DNA from: Alphaproteobacteria bacterium
GTDB taxonomy: Bacteria; Pseudomonadota; Alphaproteobacteria; Rickettsiales; SXRF01
Direction: 5' to 3'
NCBI GenBank assembly: GCA_025362975.1
Contig: JANYES010000019.1
Location: 1-64,000, forward strand
DNA length: 64,000 nt
Shown: positions 31,145-40,380 of the stretch, one piece after another
How the letters are laid out: every line of letters starts with the position of its first letter
Position numbering within the stretch: the stretch's first letter is position 1
Notes under the pieces: generated by a model
What the model saw: only the letters and a program-made list of their open reading frames with translations
Told to the model about the DNA's origin: nothing
The model's database searches: none
Made by a program: the position numbers and the translations under genes

Positions 31145-32566
31145 CTATTTCCGGTCCAGCGCCCAGGTGTTTTTATCGTCGGTGTAGACGGTTAAGTCAT
31201 TAGATTCGCTGTTATTGTAGTAAATATACAGTGCATTGGCCGCTGGTAAAGGCGCGATGCCGCCAGTACCGGCCCATGCGTTATAGGGCGCAAAAAGCTG
31301 ACGCGTAGCGTGCGGGAAGACGCTCAGGAAGGTGTTGGAATAGCGCACGCTGAATCGGTCGCCCATGTTGGGCAAAGTATGCACGTTGGCTATGACGATG
31401 CCATCGGGCTTCAGGCGGCGCTTCACTTCTTGCAGGAATTCCTGCGTAACCGTTTCCATAGGGATGGAGCGGATATTGGTATAAACGTCTATAATTACGA
31501 GGTCATACGCGTGTGTGTCGCCGTGCACGAAGGCGCGCGCTGAGGCGGGCACGAAATGCTTGTTAGGCGTGAGTTTTGCTTTGAGGAAATTTTCTTCCGC
31601 GATCTTGAGCAAATCCTTGTCGATGTCGACGAAAGTGTAATGATTGATGGTATCGGAAAGCCCCATCGTAAACCCGCCAGCGCCGATGACGAGGATGTCG
31701 CGTGGGGGATTGGCGGCTTGCAGAGGCTTAAGGAAATTATCGTCGATATAACGGATATAGTTGAATTTATACGATTCCGGGTCGATGGCGCCGATGGCCG
31801 AGGAGTTGGAATGGTTGAGCGTTAAATAGCGCACGCCGTTAGTTTCGCCGACCATCGCGAGGTTGTAGTCGTTATTGGAAACGACGCCGATATTGCGCAT
31901 CGATTCGCTGCTGTTGAGCATGACAACCAGCGACAGGATAACTGCACCGGTGATGGTTTCCGAGGATAAGAAACGGCGCGACAATAACGGAATCAGCAGG
32001 AATAACAGCCCCATCGTGATGACAACCGTAATGTGAACACCAAGCCACATCATCAGCACCAGCGTGGAAAACACCGAGCCGACGAACGAACCTGTGGTCG
32101 AAAAAAATAACATTTTGCCGGTGATTTCGCTGATGCGCTGGCGCGAGAAATAATTGCTCACCAGCGGTACGGTTTGCCCGAGCACGAAGACGGGCCAGAC
32201 GGTAAACAGCAAGCAGTAAATAGTCGTCTGAGCGAGGCGATGGGACACGCCCGCGGCGGTGAGCAGAGTGAAGAATGCGTTCATGAACGGATATGACAAG
32301 CCGATGCCTAAGATCGCCAGCGCATAGAGAATGTTTTTGAGCAGGATGCTGCGCGCGGAACGCTTGGTGCGCTTGAGCGCCTGCCCGCCGCGATGGTAGC
32401 CTACGGCAAGGGGCATCAGTACGGCGCTGATGATAATCGACACCGTGTCGGTGCCGGAGCCGACGAAGGGGATAAGCTCGCGGATGGTTAGCAATTCGCA
32501 GGATAAGACAACGTAGCCTTCGATGAAGATGATGAAAAAAAGCAGCGCGAGTTTCGAGGGTTTCAT
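31145..32566 (-). CDS. Membrane-anchored spermidine-synthase-like protein
   Basis: A 473-residue fusion. The N-terminal ~210 residues are hydrophobic and form six to seven transmembrane helices (LALLFFIIFIEGYVVLSCEL …), as in fused MFS/spermidine-synthase proteins. The C-terminal soluble part has the spermidine-synthase/methyltransferase fold: DILVIGAGGFTMGLSDTI, the acidic VDIDKDLLKIAEE and YDLVIIDVYTN. Proteins of this architecture are common but mostly of unknown function. It overlaps the carrier-protein gene by 4 bp, so it belongs to the Dlt-like operon, an association suggesting a role in modifying a surface polymer. Confidence 0.82.
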   Translation of the reverse strand: MKPSKLALLFFIIFIEGYVVLSCELLTIRELIPFVGSGTDTVSIIISAVLMPLAVGYHRGGQALKRTKRSARSILLKNILYALAILGIGLSYPFMNAFFTLLTAAGVSHRLAQTTIYCLLFTVWPVFVLGQTVPLVSNYFSRQRISEITGKMLFFSTTGSFVGSVFSTLVLMMWLGVHITVVITMGLLFLLIPLLSRRFLSSETITGAVILSLVVMLNSSESMRNIGVVSNNDYNLAMVGETNGVRYLTLNHSNSSAIGAIDPESYKFNYIRYIDDNFLKPLQAANPPRDILVIGAGGFTMGLSDTINHYTFVDIDKDLLKIAEENFLKAKLTPNKHFVPASARAFVHGDTHAYDLVIIDVYTNIRSIPMETVTQEFLQEVKRRLKPDGIVIANVHTLPNMGDRFSVRYSNTFLSVFPHATRQLFAPYNAWAGTGGIAPLPAANALYIYYNNSESNDLTVYTDDKNTWALDRK

Positions 32567-32796
32567 GTGAGCATGATTAGCGCGTCGACCGTGTCGATCA
32601 GTTCCTGGTCGAAGCCGATGGCGGAAAAATCGACGTCGAATTCTTTTTCGAGGAAGACCACGGTTTTGACTGCGTTTAACGAATCCAGCCGCCCACTGGA
32701 AAACAGCGGCTCGTTATCGGCAAACGGCAGGGGGTCTCCCTTATCGCGGAGCAGTTCAGTGAGGAAATCGCGGATTTTTTTGTGGTTGTCGGTCAT
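32563..32796 (-). CDS. Acyl/aminoacyl carrier protein (DltC-like)
   Basis: A 77-residue carrier protein. GRLDSLNAVKTV places the phosphopantetheine Ser at residue 39, inside the DSL motif of acyl and peptidyl carriers. It is encoded between an adenylating ligase plus MBOAT protein upstream and the spermidine-synthase-like protein downstream, overlapping both neighbours by 4 bp. By analogy with DltC it would hold an activated amino or acyl group as a thioester for transfer across the membrane. The cargo group is not known. Confidence 0.88.
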   Translation of the reverse strand: MTDNHKKIRDFLTELLRDKGDPLPFADNEPLFSSGRLDSLNAVKTVVFLEKEFDVDFSAIGFDQELIDTVDALIMLT

Positions 32797-34181
32797 GCCC
32801 GCATTGTCCCTGAGAACCCGAAAAGATGCAATAAGAACTCTAAATGCTGCGCCAGATGCGCGTCTCGCCCCTCATAGGCGAATACCTGTAACAGGCAGAA
32901 AAACAACCAGACCCGGGCGCGGCCTAGCAATGCGTTGCGAGGTTTTGGTTTCGCCAGTTGCGAACAGCAGATGCCGAGGGTGAGCAAAAGCGCGTAAAAT
33001 GCGTAGGTCTGGAAACCGGTGATGGCATCTACTAACCCGAACTCGGCAACGGCGCGGATATCTTTGAAGAAATGGAATACGATATTGCCCACGCAGGACG
33101 CCATGAACGTGGCGAATAGCAAACGCAGACGCTCGTGGTGTTTGAAGCAGCGCAGGAAGGTGGGGTAGAAGAAAAAATCCACCAGCAGCTCTTTGAAGTA
33201 GTAATAATACCGATTCCAGAATTCCGCGATGGTGGCGGCGCTGAACGGGTGGTAGGTGTTGCGCAGCAAGTTGAATCCGGCCACCCGCGCACACGCGACG
33301 AACGCATTGCCCAGAAATGCTAAGCGCAGCACGGATTCGATGAAGGCACAAAATAGACTCGCCCAGCAGGTATACCACGGGTACGGTGAGCCTTCGAGCT
33401 GGCGGATAAAGGCGTGCTGGTCACTTGGGATATTGAGCTTGGCATGGGCGATGAAGACGAAAATCACGAGGAACATTTTCAGGAGCATGCATTCCAGAAG
33501 CAGCGCTAGCCCGCGCACTTGCATGGCGGCGAGCTGGCCAGCGTCTTTGGCTTGCAGCTTGGTTAGGTTTGCTAAGCCTTTACCCAGCGGGACGATAGAG
33601 ATGTTCCAGTTCCAGAACGCATGGAATGCGCCAAGCTGCAAAGGAAGCCTGCGCTGCTTGTGGTTATGGTCGATCAGCGCATAAGCGAAAAACCAGAGGT
33701 AGGAGGAAAACACGTTGATAAATTCCCACAGCGTTACCAGCGCTACGCCGTGCACCAGGTGCGAATCGGCAAAGAGCAGGAGCGCGAATAAAAATACCAG
33801 CAGTGATAGCACCGGACGGCGAATCCGCCGCACTCGCATGATGTGCAGCGTAAGCCCCGCGAGCAGGAAAAACACGGCCAGCATGGCATAGCGTAAGCTT
33901 GGCAGGTCGATGTCTACATGCTCACGATCGGCGATCATTTGAGACAGCGTCGGATTATACCAGAATGGGTGCACCAGCAGCGAAGCAAACGTGGCCGTCG
34001 CCACAATGCGCCAGCGCTGCGCGGGCGCGAACGTGCAGCCCACCAGCGCCAATATCGCGATAGCCCATACCGGCACGGAATCGACCATCGTGGAAAAGGC
34101 GAAACCGAACACGGCGAGTAAGAAGCACTTGCCCGCGACTGTTTGCGCAAAGTCTCGCGCGCTGGTTTCGAGTTTCAGCAT
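32793..34181 (-). CDS. MBOAT-family membrane O-acyltransferase (DltB-like)
   Basis: A 462-residue membrane protein with about eleven hydrophobic helices. The MBOAT signature is present: NTYHPFSAATIAEFWNRYYY followed by FKELLVDFFFYP, and a downstream conserved His in GNIVFHFF. MBOAT proteins such as DltB or AlgI move acyl groups from a thioester carrier in the cytosol to a polymer outside. The gene overlaps the carrier-protein gene by 4 bp and the adenylating-ligase gene by 7 bp, giving the exact Dlt gene trio, though in a Gram-negative polysaccharide locus without teichoic acid. Confidence 0.82.
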   Translation of the reverse strand: MLKLETSARDFAQTVAGKCFLLAVFGFAFSTMVDSVPVWAIAILALVGCTFAPAQRWRIVATATFASLLVHPFWYNPTLSQMIADREHVDIDLPSLRYAMLAVFFLLAGLTLHIMRVRRIRRPVLSLLVFLFALLLFADSHLVHGVALVTLWEFINVFSSYLWFFAYALIDHNHKQRRLPLQLGAFHAFWNWNISIVPLGKGLANLTKLQAKDAGQLAAMQVRGLALLLECMLLKMFLVIFVFIAHAKLNIPSDQHAFIRQLEGSPYPWYTCWASLFCAFIESVLRLAFLGNAFVACARVAGFNLLRNTYHPFSAATIAEFWNRYYYYFKELLVDFFFYPTFLRCFKHHERLRLLFATFMASCVGNIVFHFFKDIRAVAEFGLVDAITGFQTYAFYALLLTLGICCSQLAKPKPRNALLGRARVWLFFCLLQVFAYEGRDAHLAQHLEFLLHLFGFSGTMRA

Positions 34182-35677
34182 TCGCCAGCGTCCAGCCTGG
34201 CGATTAACGCTTTGCGGTCAACTTTGCCGTTGACGTTGAGCGGCAGTGTGTCAAGGATATGGGTGTTGGCGGGCACCATGTAGGGCGGCAATCGCTTGCG
34301 AATGGCATCGCGGATGTCGCTCGGAGTACGTGCCGTTGACGAGGCGAACGCGACGATACCGCTGGCGGTGCCATGCTCCATCGGCCACGCCACGGCGGCG
34401 ACCATATCGCTGCCGCAAATGTCGCGCAGATGCGCTTCGATTTCTTCGAGTTCGACGCGGTAGCCGAGCACTTTGACCTGATTATCGATGCGGCCCAGAT
34501 GGTGGTAATTGCCGTCGGCGTCCTGCATGGCGAGATCGCCGCTCAAATACCAGCGCGTGCCGTCGATGGTGCGGAAACGTTGTTCGGTTAGATGCGGGGC
34601 GTTGAAATATCCCGTGGCGAGCTGCTCGCCGGCAAGGGCGAGTTCACCGGGCTGGCCTTGCGGCACGGGTTGCAGGTGCTCATCGACGATGACAGCTTGT
34701 GTGCCGGGGAATGCTTTGCCGATGGCGATGATATCGCGCCCGGGCGTGACCAGGGGTGTGGCGGTCATGATGTGCGAGGTGCAGATGACGGTGGTTTCGG
34801 TGGGGCCGTAGGTGCAGTCGATGACGCTGTTTGGCGCGGCTTCGCGCCATGCGAGCGCTGCGGTAAGCGGCAGAGCTTCACCTGCGAAAAGTGAACAGCG
34901 TAAAGTAGGGAACAGGCCGGGGGTGAGAATGCCCATGTTTTTCATCAAGGTGATGACTGACGGCACGGAAAACCAGAAGGTGAGCTTGTGGCCCTGCACG
35001 AATTTGACGGGGGCCATAACCTGTGTAGCGGGAATCAGGTGTAACGATGCCCCGGCGTTCCATGTGGTGAACATGTTGGAAACCGAGAGGTCGAAGCTTA
35101 AATCCACGGGTTCGGCGACGCGGTCTTCGGGCGTGAGGTGGTGCTTGTCCTGAAGAACCCGCACGTAGCAATCCAACGCGCTGGCAGGGATCATCACGCC
35201 TTTGGGGGCACCTGTGGTGCCGGAGGTGAAGATGATATAGGCGGTGTCGGCGGGCTGCCATGCGACGGGCGTGAATGCGATGGGGGTGGGCAGGGAATCT
35301 GTGGGTGCCAGAAGGTGAGCGGGGCATGCGGCGCGGATATTATCGGTGAGCAACTTGGCACCGTTGGCATCGCAGATCAGCGCGTCGAGGTGGGAGAGTT
35401 CGAGCACGGCTTTTAAGCGGTCCGGCGGGAGTTTGAGGCTGATGGGAACGTAGGTCGCCCCTACCCAACTAGCAGCTAGCACACCGGCGCAAGCCTCGAT
35501 GCTGCGAGAGCCGAGAATGCCTACGCGCTCTGGGCGTTTGCCTGCGGGCAGCCATGCAGCAATTTTGCGGACGAGCAAGGAAAAATCGCGATAGTTAAGC
35601 TCGCGCTGCGTTTCGGAAATAGCGAGGCGATCGGGATAGGTCAGGCTACTTAGGTAAAATGGCTGCGCGGGATTCAT
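34175..35677 (-). CDS. Amino-acid/acyl adenylating ligase (DltA-like AMP-binding)
   Basis: A 500-residue stand-alone adenylation-domain protein. Core motifs are IIFTSGTTGAPKGVM (A3), DCTYGPTETTV (A5), YLSGDLAMQDADG (A7), GRIDNQVKVLGYRVELEEIE (A8) and the catalytic Lys in NVNGKVDRKAL (A10). This matches NRPS-type and DltA-type enzymes that activate an amino acid as adenylate and load it on a carrier protein. The adjacent carrier and MBOAT genes fill the remaining Dlt roles. Which amino acid it activates would need specificity-pocket analysis; D-alanine is only the analogue. Confidence 0.88.
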   Translation of the reverse strand: MNPAQPFYLSSLTYPDRLAISETQRELNYRDFSLLVRKIAAWLPAGKRPERVGILGSRSIEACAGVLAASWVGATYVPISLKLPPDRLKAVLELSHLDALICDANGAKLLTDNIRAACPAHLLAPTDSLPTPIAFTPVAWQPADTAYIIFTSGTTGAPKGVMIPASALDCYVRVLQDKHHLTPEDRVAEPVDLSFDLSVSNMFTTWNAGASLHLIPATQVMAPVKFVQGHKLTFWFSVPSVITLMKNMGILTPGLFPTLRCSLFAGEALPLTAALAWREAAPNSVIDCTYGPTETTVICTSHIMTATPLVTPGRDIIAIGKAFPGTQAVIVDEHLQPVPQGQPGELALAGEQLATGYFNAPHLTEQRFRTIDGTRWYLSGDLAMQDADGNYHHLGRIDNQVKVLGYRVELEEIEAHLRDICGSDMVAAVAWPMEHGTASGIVAFASSTARTPSDIRDAIRKRLPPYMVPANTHILDTLPLNVNGKVDRKALIARLDAGEC

Positions 35678-35706
35678 GCGCTGAAGCTACTGTAATTTAC
35701 ATGCAA

Positions 35707-37164
35707 TTACATCGTTTTTTTGCGCACCCATAATTTAGGCGGTCTGCAGGCAGCAAGCCCTGACGCAAGCAACACGCCGCCCACAACGATACTCGCGAGC
35801 AACCCTCCGAGCGGCGATAGCGACAGCCCGCGGAAGAGGAGCGCCAACGGCAGCCATGCGATCACGATGGCAAGGGCCGTGGTGAGATAGGCGCGCGCAG
35901 GACGGTGGCTTGAGAGCTTCAAGCTGTGTGCGGCACGCACCAGCCACCAGACCGGCACAAGCTGGATTGCGGCAAACATCAGCGCCATGCCAGGGAGTCC
36001 TGCCAGCGCCTTGCCGACCAGACAGGCAGGCAAGACGAGCACCGCGAGTAAAGCGTTGGCGACCAGCGGCCCGCGCGGGGCTTCATGTGCGTAGAGAATC
36101 TGCTGCCAGACAGTAGCGAGCAGCATGCCCGGCAGCGCCCAGACGCCAATGGCGAACACCTGTGCCACCGCATCGACATCTTCACCGGTCATGCGGCCAT
36201 ACTGGAAGCACAGCGCGGTGATGTCATGACTGGCGAGCGTAAGCGATAGGCACAGCGACAGCGACAGCACCCATGTGCACTGGAGCGTGATGGCGTTGAC
36301 GTTATCGTTGCTGGTCCCTGCCCCACGACGCTGCACGAGCCACGGTAAAAGCACCATCTGGATGGTGGTTTGTGCCAGCATGGCGGGGGTGGAAATGAGC
36401 TTGAATGCGTAGTTAAAAATGGCGATGCCGCTGCCCGTGATAGCCAGCGCGATGTACGGCGCGTATTGCGGGAACATGCTGAAGATGTTGCTGGTGGCGG
36501 TGGTGAGGTAGCTTTTGAGTAGGAGTTTATCGAGTTTCCAGCCGGTTTTTAACATGACGATGGGCCGGGGCAGAATGTCATCGACGCGGTAAAACGCGGC
36601 CGCATGGAACATCAGGCGGATGAGGACGGCGAGGAACACGTAGCCCGCGAGGGTGGCGACGCTGGCTTTGGCGAGCCACAGCGCGAGGATGATGACCACG
36701 TTGAAAATGGCGTTGGCGAATGCCGGAACGGTGTAGCGTCCTCGAAATTGCAGCCATGCGGTGAGGATGGAATTGGCGGCCGTCATGGGAAGCGTCAGTA
36801 GGAAAAGCAGCAGCATCCAGCCGTGGCCGATGGCATCGGCGATGTGACCGGCGGTGTAGAACACCACCAGCGCGACAACAACGAAAATGCCCACGCTGAG
36901 GAGCAAGGATTGCCAGAAAATCGCGAGCGCCTCCTCGCGCGATGCTTTGCCGAAGGCGGGAATCAGCGTGGCCGAGGCGCCGCCGCCGATGAGCGTCAGC
37001 GTGATATAATCCGGGATGATGAGCAGCAAGATGGCCATGTCGGCCTCGTGCCCGACACCGAACGTTCCGGCGAGCAGCATTTCGCGGGCTAACCCCACAA
37101 GACGGCCCACAAGCATCCCGATGGTCACCAGCATGCCTGCGGAAAAGAGCGAGCGCAGCGTCAT
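35707..37164 (-). CDS. MurJ/MviN-like lipid-linked glycan flippase
   Basis: A 485-residue membrane protein of the MOP superfamily with about 13 hydrophobic helices. The N-terminus (GMLVTIGMLVGRLVGLAREM then GVGHEADMAILLLIIPD) is characteristic of MurJ/MviN-type flippases. In this locus it more probably flips a lipid-linked polysaccharide unit than lipid II, because it stands between an adenylating ligase and a sugar-amidotransferase gene (inference). It ends 29 bp before the ligase gene. Confidence 0.85.
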   Translation of the reverse strand: MTLRSLFSAGMLVTIGMLVGRLVGLAREMLLAGTFGVGHEADMAILLLIIPDYITLTLIGGGASATLIPAFGKASREEALAIFWQSLLLSVGIFVVVALVVFYTAGHIADAIGHGWMLLLFLLTLPMTAANSILTAWLQFRGRYTVPAFANAIFNVVIILALWLAKASVATLAGYVFLAVLIRLMFHAAAFYRVDDILPRPIVMLKTGWKLDKLLLKSYLTTATSNIFSMFPQYAPYIALAITGSGIAIFNYAFKLISTPAMLAQTTIQMVLLPWLVQRRGAGTSNDNVNAITLQCTWVLSLSLCLSLTLASHDITALCFQYGRMTGEDVDAVAQVFAIGVWALPGMLLATVWQQILYAHEAPRGPLVANALLAVLVLPACLVGKALAGLPGMALMFAAIQLVPVWWLVRAAHSLKLSSHRPARAYLTTALAIVIAWLPLALLFRGLSLSPLGGLLASIVVGGVLLASGLAACRPPKLWVRKKTM

Positions 37165-37168
37165 GGTT

Positions 37169-38464
37169 TTATGTGTTAAAGACGGAGTGCCTTAGTTTCC
37201 ACTGGCCGTTTTCGTACTTCCACAAATGCGGCGAGCGGAATTCGTCGCAAAGTTCCGCGAAGGTTTCGCGCGTCATGATCGGGTGTTTGAATTTAGCCAC
37301 GATATCTTTACCGAACTCTTTTTCGCGAATGGACATGTATTCGAATACTTCTTTTTCGAAGCGGGAGGGGTATTCGCCGTCGAATTTCTTCACCAGCGCC
37401 ACGCCTTCGTCGTAATCGATGTCGCCGGAGCGGATTTCCTGCGAGGCGTCGTAGGTGGCACGTCCGATGCCGAATTTAATGAAAGTGGTGTAGTAGTGGA
37501 AATCGTCGACCTTGTCGTCGATGGAATTGTATTTCGAATACGTGCCAAGCGTGCGTTCCGGGGCGGCCTGAAAATCGCCGTGTTCGACGGCGTAGTAATA
37601 GGCTGATTGCGGGTGCCATTTGATGTAATGGCCTAGCCAATGGACTTCGATGCCCTTGTCTTCGACGACTTGGGGGTCGATGGGCATGTAAGGTTCGAAA
37701 TCGTGTTGCTTGAAGCCGAAATCTTCTTTCAGTTCCTTGAACGACGTACCGCCGAGGAAGACGTCGGAATCGTCGGAGCTGGTGAAATATTCGTATTCCT
37801 TGAAGTCGCGCTTGGAGCTTTCGTTCTGGGCGGCGGGGTTACCGTATTCGGTGCCGGATTCGCCGTAGAAGATGAGTTTAATATCGTAAAGCGCGGCCAT
37901 TTTAGCGGCTAGATGACGCTGTCCGATGATGAAAGGCTGGAACGGATGCAGCAGGCGTTCGGTGGAAAGGCGGGTAAGCAAGCGGTGCACGCGACCGTTG
38001 GGGGTGACGAGGTTATTGTCGAAGCCCGCATGGATCCACGCTTGCATGTTTTCCCAGCCCCAATCGGTGTAGATATGCGGCGCCCAGGTGACGGTGAGCG
38101 GGTTCATGCCGTATTTGTATTTGAGCAGGTGGGCTTGCATGAAGCTGTCCTTGCCGCCCGAGCCGGGGACGAGGCAGTCGTATTTCGTGCCGCCTGAGCG
38201 ATGGGGGGCGAGCAGCGCTTCGAGCTGGCGCTCGCGCTCGGTCCAGTCCACTTCTTTTTTGTGCTGTTTGGTGAGGCAGGCGTCGCAGATGCCGTTGGTG
38301 AAAGCAATCACTTCTTTTTTGGTGGCGCGGGTGTGTTTCTGCTCGATGGTAGAGTTGGGGCGCTGGTTGGAGATGACGCAGGTTTTGCAGAATTCCACCT
38401 GTTGCGGCAGGCCGTAATAAGCCTCGTTAGGTGCGTCGGTTTCGTACTTTGCCAGCTTATTCAT
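37169..38464 (-). CDS. N-acetyl sugar amidotransferase (PseA/WbpG-like)
   Basis: A 431-residue ATP-dependent sugar amidotransferase. A CxxC pair in VEFCKTCVIS and another in GICDACLT resemble a zinc ribbon, and the PP-loop ATP-binding motif is VPGSGGKDSFMQ. PseA-type enzymes turn an N-acetyl group into an acetamidino group on pseudaminic or legionaminic acid or related sugars. The presence of NeuB-, NeuC- and NeuA-type genes in the diverging operon fits this role. The start at 38464 overlaps the glycosyltransferase stop by 8 bp. Confidence 0.9.
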   Translation of the reverse strand: MNKLAKYETDAPNEAYYGLPQQVEFCKTCVISNQRPNSTIEQKHTRATKKEVIAFTNGICDACLTKQHKKEVDWTERERQLEALLAPHRSGGTKYDCLVPGSGGKDSFMQAHLLKYKYGMNPLTVTWAPHIYTDWGWENMQAWIHAGFDNNLVTPNGRVHRLLTRLSTERLLHPFQPFIIGQRHLAAKMAALYDIKLIFYGESGTEYGNPAAQNESSKRDFKEYEYFTSSDDSDVFLGGTSFKELKEDFGFKQHDFEPYMPIDPQVVEDKGIEVHWLGHYIKWHPQSAYYYAVEHGDFQAAPERTLGTYSKYNSIDDKVDDFHYYTTFIKFGIGRATYDASQEIRSGDIDYDEGVALVKKFDGEYPSRFEKEVFEYMSIREKEFGKDIVAKFKHPIMTRETFAELCDEFRSPHLWKYENGQWKLRHSVFNT

Positions 38465-39710
38465 ATAATGTGTCCAGAATGATGGTTGCAATCTTGGCGC
38501 TTGCGGGGTCGCGCGGTAACAAATGTTTAGCCTTATCGCGGATTTTCTCAAGTTTTTTGTTGTCGGTCAGGGCGCTGAGAATTTCGTCCGTGAGTTCGCA
38601 ATACCCGTTGACGCCCCACGCCACGCCCATGCGCGCCAGCGGCATATCGTCATGGAAATCAGCATCAAGTTGCAAAATCCGCTTGCTCATGAGCGAGGCT
38701 TCGAGGGCGACCGTCGTGGTGCGGGCGATGAGCAGGTCAATATTGGCGAGCAATGCGTGGAGGTCGCAATCGGCGGCGAGATAGGCGTCTTTCTTACCTT
38801 GGAGCCACTCGATATACAGCTCGCGGGCTTGCGAGGGGTGCGGGCGAATCAGGTATACCGCGCCGTTGATGATGGTGGCCTCGTAACAGGCGTTCATTTC
38901 TTGCAGTATATCGGCGTCGGTTTTGAAATACGAACGTTTTTCAGGGGGGTGCCAGTAAGCGGGCATGTCGGCATGGAGCACAATGTTGCGGCCCGCGGCA
39001 GCCGGGAAATGGGCTTTAATCCATGCCACGTCCTTGTCTTTGGGCAGGGTCAGGATGGTGTCGAAGGCGGGATTGCCGGTGTAATGAAAGGTGCTTGCGG
39101 CAGGATTGAGCAGACCGTCTTCCATGAATTTATTTTTGGCGAATTCATTGAGGAAAGTCACGTGTTTTGCTTGCAGGATGTAGCCGCCGAGGCCGGTAAA
39201 TAAATCGGTCATGATGAGCGTCGGGATGCCGCGCTTATTGGCGGTTTCGATGGCGGCGGCTTCGCTGCGCGGGGAGTTGGAAGTGATGACCATGTCGGGT
39301 TTTACATCATCCATGATGCGCTCCATGATGGTCAGCGGGTAGAACGCGTGGCGGATTTTGGCCGCGAATTCGGCTTCCGCGCCTGCTTTGCCTAGGCGGC
39401 TGACCAAATCTTTGTAGTTGAGGCCGAGATAGGCGACGGAGTCTTCAAGCGGAATGCCGATGGTCGGGGAATGGTGGATTTTGGCCAGTTCCGTGCCCCA
39501 TGCAAGCGCGTCGGCGTCCGCCACCGGGTCGAGATAGTCAGTAAAACCGATGCAGTCCACGCCGTTGCGGTTGAGGGTAAGCTTTGCCGCAGGCAGACCA
39601 AGCACGGTGATATCGACCTCCGCATTCGCTTTGCGCAAAGCATGCACCACCGGGTAGACCATATGCGCGTGGCCGCCACCGTAGGTCACAAATAAAAGCT
39701 TCTTTTTCAT
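38457..39710 (-). CDS. GT-B-type glycosyltransferase-like protein
   Basis: A 417-residue cytosolic protein of GT-B fold. The N-terminus KKKLLFVTYGGGHAHMVYPV resembles MurG and related transferases; FHYTGNPAFDTIL and VYLIRPHPSQ are typical of GT-B proteins and NDP-sugar epimerases. It has no membrane segments. It probably adds a sugar to a lipid-linked intermediate of the locus, but an epimerase-like role cannot be excluded. The start at 39710 is 46 bp from the diverging phosphosugar transferase gene, which makes it the first gene of the leftward operon. Confidence 0.75.
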   Translation of the reverse strand: MKKKLLFVTYGGGHAHMVYPVVHALRKANAEVDITVLGLPAAKLTLNRNGVDCIGFTDYLDPVADADALAWGTELAKIHHSPTIGIPLEDSVAYLGLNYKDLVSRLGKAGAEAEFAAKIRHAFYPLTIMERIMDDVKPDMVITSNSPRSEAAAIETANKRGIPTLIMTDLFTGLGGYILQAKHVTFLNEFAKNKFMEDGLLNPAASTFHYTGNPAFDTILTLPKDKDVAWIKAHFPAAAGRNIVLHADMPAYWHPPEKRSYFKTDADILQEMNACYEATIINGAVYLIRPHPSQARELYIEWLQGKKDAYLAADCDLHALLANIDLLIARTTTVALEASLMSKRILQLDADFHDDMPLARMGVAWGVNGYCELTDEILSALTDNKKLEKIRDKAKHLLPRDPASAKIATIILDTLYE

Positions 39711-39756
39711 GGTGATCTTACTATAGATAAGTGGCCCACTAGTCAACCGGACCGCC
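39711..39756. promoter_or_regulatory. Divergent promoter region of the polysaccharide locus
   Basis: The only gap between the two outward-reading polysaccharide operons, 46 bp long. It contains a -10-like TATAGAT near 39722 and a short palindrome ACTAGT near 39738. Both operons must start here or within neighbouring coding sequence. No specific operator is recognised. Confidence 0.4.
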
Positions 39757-40314
39757 ATGCTCAAGACGTTAATCGACCGAACCGCCGCCTTACTGACCCT
39801 CACCCTGCTTTTCGTGCCGATTTTCGTGCCGCTGTGGATTGCGATCTGCGCGACCTCGCGCGGCGGGGCGATTTATAGCCAGACCCGCATCGGTCTTGGC
39901 TGTGCGCCGTTCCAGCTGTATAAATTCCGCTCCATGCGAGTAGGCTCCGATAAGGCAGGTTTCCAGACACAGTCAGGCGACCCGCGCATTACGCCCATCG
40001 GGCGTTTCATCCGCAAAACCAGCCTTGATGAGCTGCCGCAATTACTCAACGTACTCAAAGGCGACATGAGCCTGATCGGCCCTCGCCCGGATACGCCGAT
40101 GCAAAAATCCAATTACACCGAAGAAAATTGGACGCTTCGCCACACCGTGCGTCCCGGAATTACCGGCCTTGCGCAGGTCAACGGTCGCAGCGATATTTCC
40201 ACAGAAAACCGCCTCGCCCTCGATCTCGAATACGCACGCGCCCACACGCTTGCAATGGACCTGTCCATCCTACTCAAAACCTTGAAGATTGCGCTTGGAA
40301 AAGGTGCGAACTGA
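39757..40314 (+). CDS. Polyprenyl-phosphate phosphosugar transferase (small PglC/WcaJ type)
   Basis: A 185-residue initiating phosphoglycosyl transferase. A membrane-inserted helix (LLTLTLLFVPIFVPLWIAI) leads to the catalytic core: YKFRSMRVGSDK, the conserved acidic TSLDELPQLLNVL, and MSLIGPRPD. Such enzymes transfer sugar-1-phosphate from a UDP-sugar to undecaprenyl phosphate, the first membrane step in glycan assembly. It lacks the extra N-terminal domains of WbaP/WcaJ, so it is of the minimal PglC type. It begins the rightward operon. Confidence 0.92.
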   Translation: MLKTLIDRTAALLTLTLLFVPIFVPLWIAICATSRGGAIYSQTRIGLGCAPFQLYKFRSMRVGSDKAGFQTQSGDPRITPIGRFIRKTSLDELPQLLNVLKGDMSLIGPRPDTPMQKSNYTEENWTLRHTVRPGITGLAQVNGRSDISTENRLALDLEYARAHTLAMDLSILLKTLKIALGKGAN

Positions 40315-40380
40315 GAGCGTTGCACAAGCGCGTTTTATCACATATAGTGCGGTTTTAGCTTTTGAGGGATGCAAGGAAAG

